Part shown: positions 5,558 to 8,225 of the stretch, one piece after another | How the letters are laid out: each line of letters begins with the position of its first letter | Position numbering within the stretch: position 1 is the stretch's first letter | Source: Tissierellales bacterium | GTDB lineage: Bacteria > Bacillota > Clostridia > Tissierellales > JASKZW01 | NCBI GenBank assembly: GCA_030152145.1 | Contig: JASLIL010000021.1 | Coordinates: 1 to 8,225 of the forward strand | Length of the DNA stretch: 8,225 nt | Direction: 5' to 3' | Translations under genes and position numbers: made by a program | The notes under the pieces: generated by a model | What the model was told of the DNA's origin: nothing | Databases searched by the model: none | What the model saw: the letters and a program-made list of their open reading frames with translations, nothing else

Positions 5558-6982
5558 CTATCTATACTCTTCTGTCCAAGAATGTAGATCAGCTATAATT
5601 TTTTCTACTTCTTCCTTTTTAGTAAGAGGACTAACAGCACAGAATCTTAAAACTATCTTTCCCTTTAATTCCGTAGTTAAAAAGGCTGCATAGTTTTCTT
5701 CAAGGGCTCTCATTGAAAGTTTCCTATTTATCTCATCCAATTCTTCCTCGCTGTACTTTGGGCTAAAGAACCTAAAGTTAATAGCTCCCAGCTGAGCCCT
5801 AGAGATAATCTCAAAATCCTCATACTTCTTAACCTCATCCTCTATCCACTCAGCTATTCTAAAGGCCTCATCTATACCATCTCTTATGGCATCTATACCA
5901 GCAGATTGAAGGGTATACCAAAGTCTAACACCGCGGGCTGGCTTAGTTAGTTCTATTCCCATATCCCAGAAATTTATATCTTCTTCTGTAGATTCTACAT
6001 CCTTTAAATACTCTGGATTAACATGGAAGGTATCCACCATTTTCTTCTTATCCTTACAGATTACAGCGGCACAGCCATAGCTTTGATAAAGCCACTTGTG
6101 GCCATCCCAACTTACAGAGTCTGACAGGTCTATACCATCAAGTATTTCCCTATGACTTGAAAGAATAGCTGAAGCACCATAGGCACCATCCACATGATAC
6201 CAAAGTCCATAGTCCCTAGCTATAAGAGCCAATTCCCTTAGAGGGTCTATTGTACCCGTATTAGTAGTACCTGCTGTAGCCACTAGTAGGAAGGGCTTAA
6301 AACCATTTTCCAGGTCTTTTTCTATTGCCTCTTTTAAAACTTCTGGCTTCATTTTAAAGTCATCAGATGTTTCTATCTTTCTCACATTAGCCCTAGGTAT
6401 TCCCATTATATGAATGGCCTTGGCTACAGAACTATGGGTTTGATCAGAAACATAAACTGTTCCCTTGAAAAACTCCTCCGGTTTAAGCTTTTCATCACGA
6501 GCAACTATAGCTGCAGTAAGATTAGCCATAGATCCACCAGATACAAATTGTCCACCTAGCTTCTCCCTGTCATACCCTATCTTCTCACCCATCCACTTTA
6601 TGGTTTCACTTTCTATATCTGCCACTCCCTCACTAATACTAAATCCTCCACCATAGGGATTGTGCATAGAGTTTAAAAAGTCTCCAAATATTGAAAGAGG
6701 AGAAACTCCATTTGGTATAAAGCAGAAATACCTTGGATGATTAACCTTCATCCTATAGGGATATACCGACTCCAGTAGCTGCCTAGCCACTTCTTCTGGT
6801 TCCCTGGACTCCTTAGAAAATCCTATAGACTCTATTTCTTCCTTGATCTCCAAGGGCAACTTTTCTATAACCTTGTCCTCTCTCATATTTTGATTCATAT
6901 CCACTAGTTCAGGTAAAAACTCCTCTACAAGGCCCTTCAACTTACCCCAATCATAAATTTTTTCATAAGATTTTTTATCCAT
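5558..6982 (-). CDS. PLP-dependent aromatic-L-amino-acid (tryptophan-type) decarboxylase
   Basis: This cytoplasmic group II pyridoxal-phosphate enzyme removes CO2 from an amino acid to give an amine. The 474 residues match the family length. Key positions are NHPRYFCF (81-88), the phosphate-binding GGSMANLT (149-156), SDQTHSS with the ring-stacking H183, TAGTTNTGTIDPL (236-248), HVDGAYG with D265 that contacts the pyridine nitrogen, and SWDGHKW with the cofactor lysine K296. VNPEYLKD (321-328) holds Y325, exactly 29 residues after the lysine as in human DOPA decarboxylase (K303, Y332). Keeping that tyrosine favours decarboxylation over aldehyde synthesis. From memory, many stretches closely resemble Ruminococcus gnavus tryptophan decarboxylase, so tryptophan or phenylalanine is the likeliest substrate, but tyrosine or another amino acid is not excluded. 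The ATG start has only a weak adjacent ribosome site; an in-frame TGA just upstream rules out a longer protein. It has its own promoter and converges on the transporter gene. Confidence 0.93.
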   Translation of the reverse strand: MDKKSYEKIYDWGKLKGLVEEFLPELVDMNQNMREDKVIEKLPLEIKEEIESIGFSKESREPEEVARQLLESVYPYRMKVNHPRYFCFIPNGVSPLSIFGDFLNSMHNPYGGGFSISEGVADIESETIKWMGEKIGYDREKLGGQFVSGGSMANLTAAIVARDEKLKPEEFFKGTVYVSDQTHSSVAKAIHIMGIPRANVRKIETSDDFKMKPEVLKEAIEKDLENGFKPFLLVATAGTTNTGTIDPLRELALIARDYGLWYHVDGAYGASAILSSHREILDGIDLSDSVSWDGHKWLYQSYGCAAVICKDKKKMVDTFHVNPEYLKDVESTEEDINFWDMGIELTKPARGVRLWYTLQSAGIDAIRDGIDEAFRIAEWIEDEVKKYEDFEIISRAQLGAINFRFFSPKYSEEELDEINRKLSMRALEENYAAFLTTELKGKIVLRFCAVSPLTKKEEVEKIIADLHSWTEEYR

Positions 6983-6995
6983 ACTTCTCTGACAT
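6975..6995 (-). other. Six-codon upstream frame overlapping the decarboxylase start
   Basis: On the minus strand, ATG (6995-6993) opens a frame encoding Met-Ser-Glu-Lys-Tyr-Gly and stops at TAA (6977-6975), a few bases beyond the decarboxylase ATG in another frame. GGTGGA lies 10 bases before it, a better-placed ribosome site than anything in front of the decarboxylase start. It may feed ribosomes to the main gene or damp its translation, or be chance. Confidence 0.3.
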
Positions 6996-7047
6996 AAATA
7001 TCAGATCCACCACCTTTCACTATTCTTATTGACTTTCACAATTAATA

Positions 7048-7076
7048 ATTATAACACTAAGTATTTTTTTAAACAA
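7048..7076 (-). promoter_or_regulatory. Predicted promoter of the decarboxylase gene
   Basis: On the minus strand, TTGTTT (7076-7071) and TATAAT (7053-7048) are 17 bases apart, with TG one base before the -10 and a run of A in the spacer. The transcript would start near 7041, leaving a leader of about 60 bases. That leader holds two copies of GTGAAAG (7039-7033 and 7020-7014), 19 bases apart. Confidence 0.65.
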
Positions 7077-7187
7077 AGTTTGTATTTAAGAAGAATACTA
7101 TATGTTTTCTTGGTCTAAAGACCTATCCTTCTATTTTCTCCATTTTATAGGCTTAAGTAGGAAAAGCTTTGCCTCTTGACAGTTTAA

Positions 7188-7216
7188 TTGATGGACTTAA
7201 TGATTTATGTTATTAT
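7188..7216 (+). promoter_or_regulatory. Predicted promoter of the SLH-like surface protein gene
   Basis: TTGATG (7188-7193) and TATTAT (7211-7216) are 17 bases apart with an extended TG before the -10, giving a leader of about 30 bases. An alternative is the perfect TTGACA at 7176-7181 with AATGAT at 7199-7204, also 17 apart. A TATAAT at 7227-7232 lies too near the ribosome site. Confidence 0.5.
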
Positions 7217-7253
7217 TTAAAAGCATTATAATTTAACAAAGGAAGGCGATTTT

Positions 7254-8225
7254 ATGAAAAAGACACCATTAGTTATTGCATTAAGTGCCTCTATGACATT
7301 TTCTGCTATAGCAGGAGCTGAATCTCCTAAAAATTGGTATGACACTGCCATGCACTATACTATTGATCAAGGAATATTTAATAAGGAGGTTCTTCCAAGT
7401 GATTTTATTACATATGCTGAAGTTAAGAATATAATTAAAAAACTATCACCCAGCATGGAACTAGACCTTCAAATGGAAGCTCAAGATTTGCTTAGTCGTA
7501 AGGATTCTGCTGAGATACTGGGTAAGCTGGCTTTGGAGAAAGGTTTTAAGTCCAGTGGATCAAGGATACTTATTTCCAAGCTAGAAGACTACAAGGCTGA
7601 CCTGTCAGATGAAGTAGTTAGCTCTTACAATCTAGGAATCTTAAGAGGACGCAGCAAGAAAACTCTTGATCTTGATAATAATATAAGCAAGGCTGAGTTT
7701 GCCCAAACAATCTTAAATTTAAAACAGCTATCTAGCTTTAAGGCCCAAGCAAAAGGCCCTAATAAATATGGAGATTTAGTTCTTCAATTAGAATCACAAA
7801 AGCTATTTGATGCTGGTTTTAAGTACGGGGATGTTCTAAGAGTAGAATTTAAGGAAGAGTCTATTCTCGTACCCTTTGGAGAAGTTTACACAAATGTAGA
7901 TAACAATAAGGATATTATAATCCCAGATAAAAAAGATCCATCCACTACTATATGTGCTGTGAAGATGGGGAGCTTTGCCAATAGGTATAACTTAAAAGAA
8001 GGAGATGAGCTAAGGATATCACTAGCTGAAAAAGAAGGTTACTTAGAAGACTTTAGTATAAGAAGATACTATAACCTAAGAAGTAATGAAAGAGATGACT
8101 ACTCTAGTGACCAGGTTTTTGCCAACTTTAGAGAGATAAAGCAAGGAAACTTAAAGGAAGCTGTGCTTTTTCGATCTTCATCTCCTATAAATCCTAAGCT
8201 AGGTCGTGCACCTTTTGCTGATAAA
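7254..8225 (+). CDS. Secreted SLH-like protein, probable tyrosine-phosphatase family, N-terminal part (cut by right edge)
   Basis: The frame stays open for 324 codons to the last base, so only the N-terminal part is seen. A signal peptide is clear: MKK, a hydrophobic core (6-20) and a likely cleavage after Ala-Gly-Ala at 20-22. Residues 27-63 (NWYDTAMHYTIDQGIFN onward) and about 108-157 (ISKLEDYKADLSDEVVSSYN, then LGILRG and ISKAEFAQTILNL) look like degenerate SLH repeats, which anchor proteins to cell-wall polymers. SRKDSAEILGKLALEKG (81-97) resembles an SLH C-terminal half. Residues about 190-275 form a separate globular stretch I cannot name. From 290, NFREIKQGNLKEAVLFRSSSP resembles the NFRDLG...G.LYRS start of secreted bacterial tyrosine phosphatases. 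The catalytic Cys-Arg loop, if present, would lie beyond the edge. The ATG has AAAGGAAGG 7 bases upstream. Secretion is near certain, SLH likely, and phosphatase activity an inference. Confidence 0.82.
   Translation, partial: MKKTPLVIALSASMTFSAIAGAESPKNWYDTAMHYTIDQGIFNKEVLPSDFITYAEVKNIIKKLSPSMELDLQMEAQDLLSRKDSAEILGKLALEKGFKSSGSRILISKLEDYKADLSDEVVSSYNLGILRGRSKKTLDLDNNISKAEFAQTILNLKQLSSFKAQAKGPNKYGDLVLQLESQKLFDAGFKYGDVLRVEFKEESILVPFGEVYTNVDNNKDIIIPDKKDPSTTICAVKMGSFANRYNLKEGDELRISLAEKEGYLEDFSIRRYYNLRSNERDDYSSDQVFANFREIKQGNLKEAVLFRSSSPINPKLGRAPFADK

Noticed and set aside
4561..6982. Decarboxylase and transporter as a classical acid-resistance antiporter pair
   Set aside because: Such pairs are normally co-transcribed and use APC-family antiporters. 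Here the genes converge and the carrier belongs to the EamA/DMT family.

Overview
This window looks like a chromosomal segment of a low-GC, Gram-positive anaerobe. The bases are clearly AT-rich, codon use favours AGA, ATA and CTA, and Shine-Dalgarno sites are strong. Promoters have sigma-A-type boxes, often with an extended TGn-TATAAT element. Formate-tetrahydrofolate ligase, a Mn-dependent family II pyrophosphatase and a surface protein with SLH-like repeats fit a Clostridia/Tissierellia-type organism, possibly Peptoniphilaceae. That placement is inference from gene content and style, not from a marker gene.

Layout, left to right. Positions 1-1304 (minus) hold two permease genes of a peptide/nickel-type ABC transporter: a DppB-like gene, and a DppC-like gene cut by the left edge. 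Positions 1587-2519 (minus) hold ppaC, with its own terminator. Positions 2658-4328 (minus) hold fhs, also with its own terminator. A divergent promoter region (4329-4560) separates fhs from an EamA/DMT-family transporter on the plus strand (4561-5484). That gene converges, across one long hairpin, on a PLP-dependent aromatic amino acid decarboxylase on the minus strand (5558-6982). A second divergent region (6983-7253) leads to a secreted protein on the plus strand, cut by the right edge. It has a signal peptide, SLH-like segments and the beginning of what looks like a tyrosine-phosphatase domain.

Most genes appear to be single transcription units with their own promoter and hairpin terminator; only the two permeases form a visible operon. 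The themes are uptake of peptides or similar solutes, housekeeping metabolism (pyrophosphate removal, one-carbon metabolism), possible aromatic amine production with a nearby exporter-type protein of unknown substrate, and a cell-surface protein. Three of the seven genes start with TTG. I saw no CRISPR array, transposase, tRNA, rRNA or phage gene. I found no clear undescribed system. The most interesting items are the tryptophan-decarboxylase-like enzyme with a tiny overlapping upstream frame, and the truncated SLH-like/phosphatase-like surface protein.
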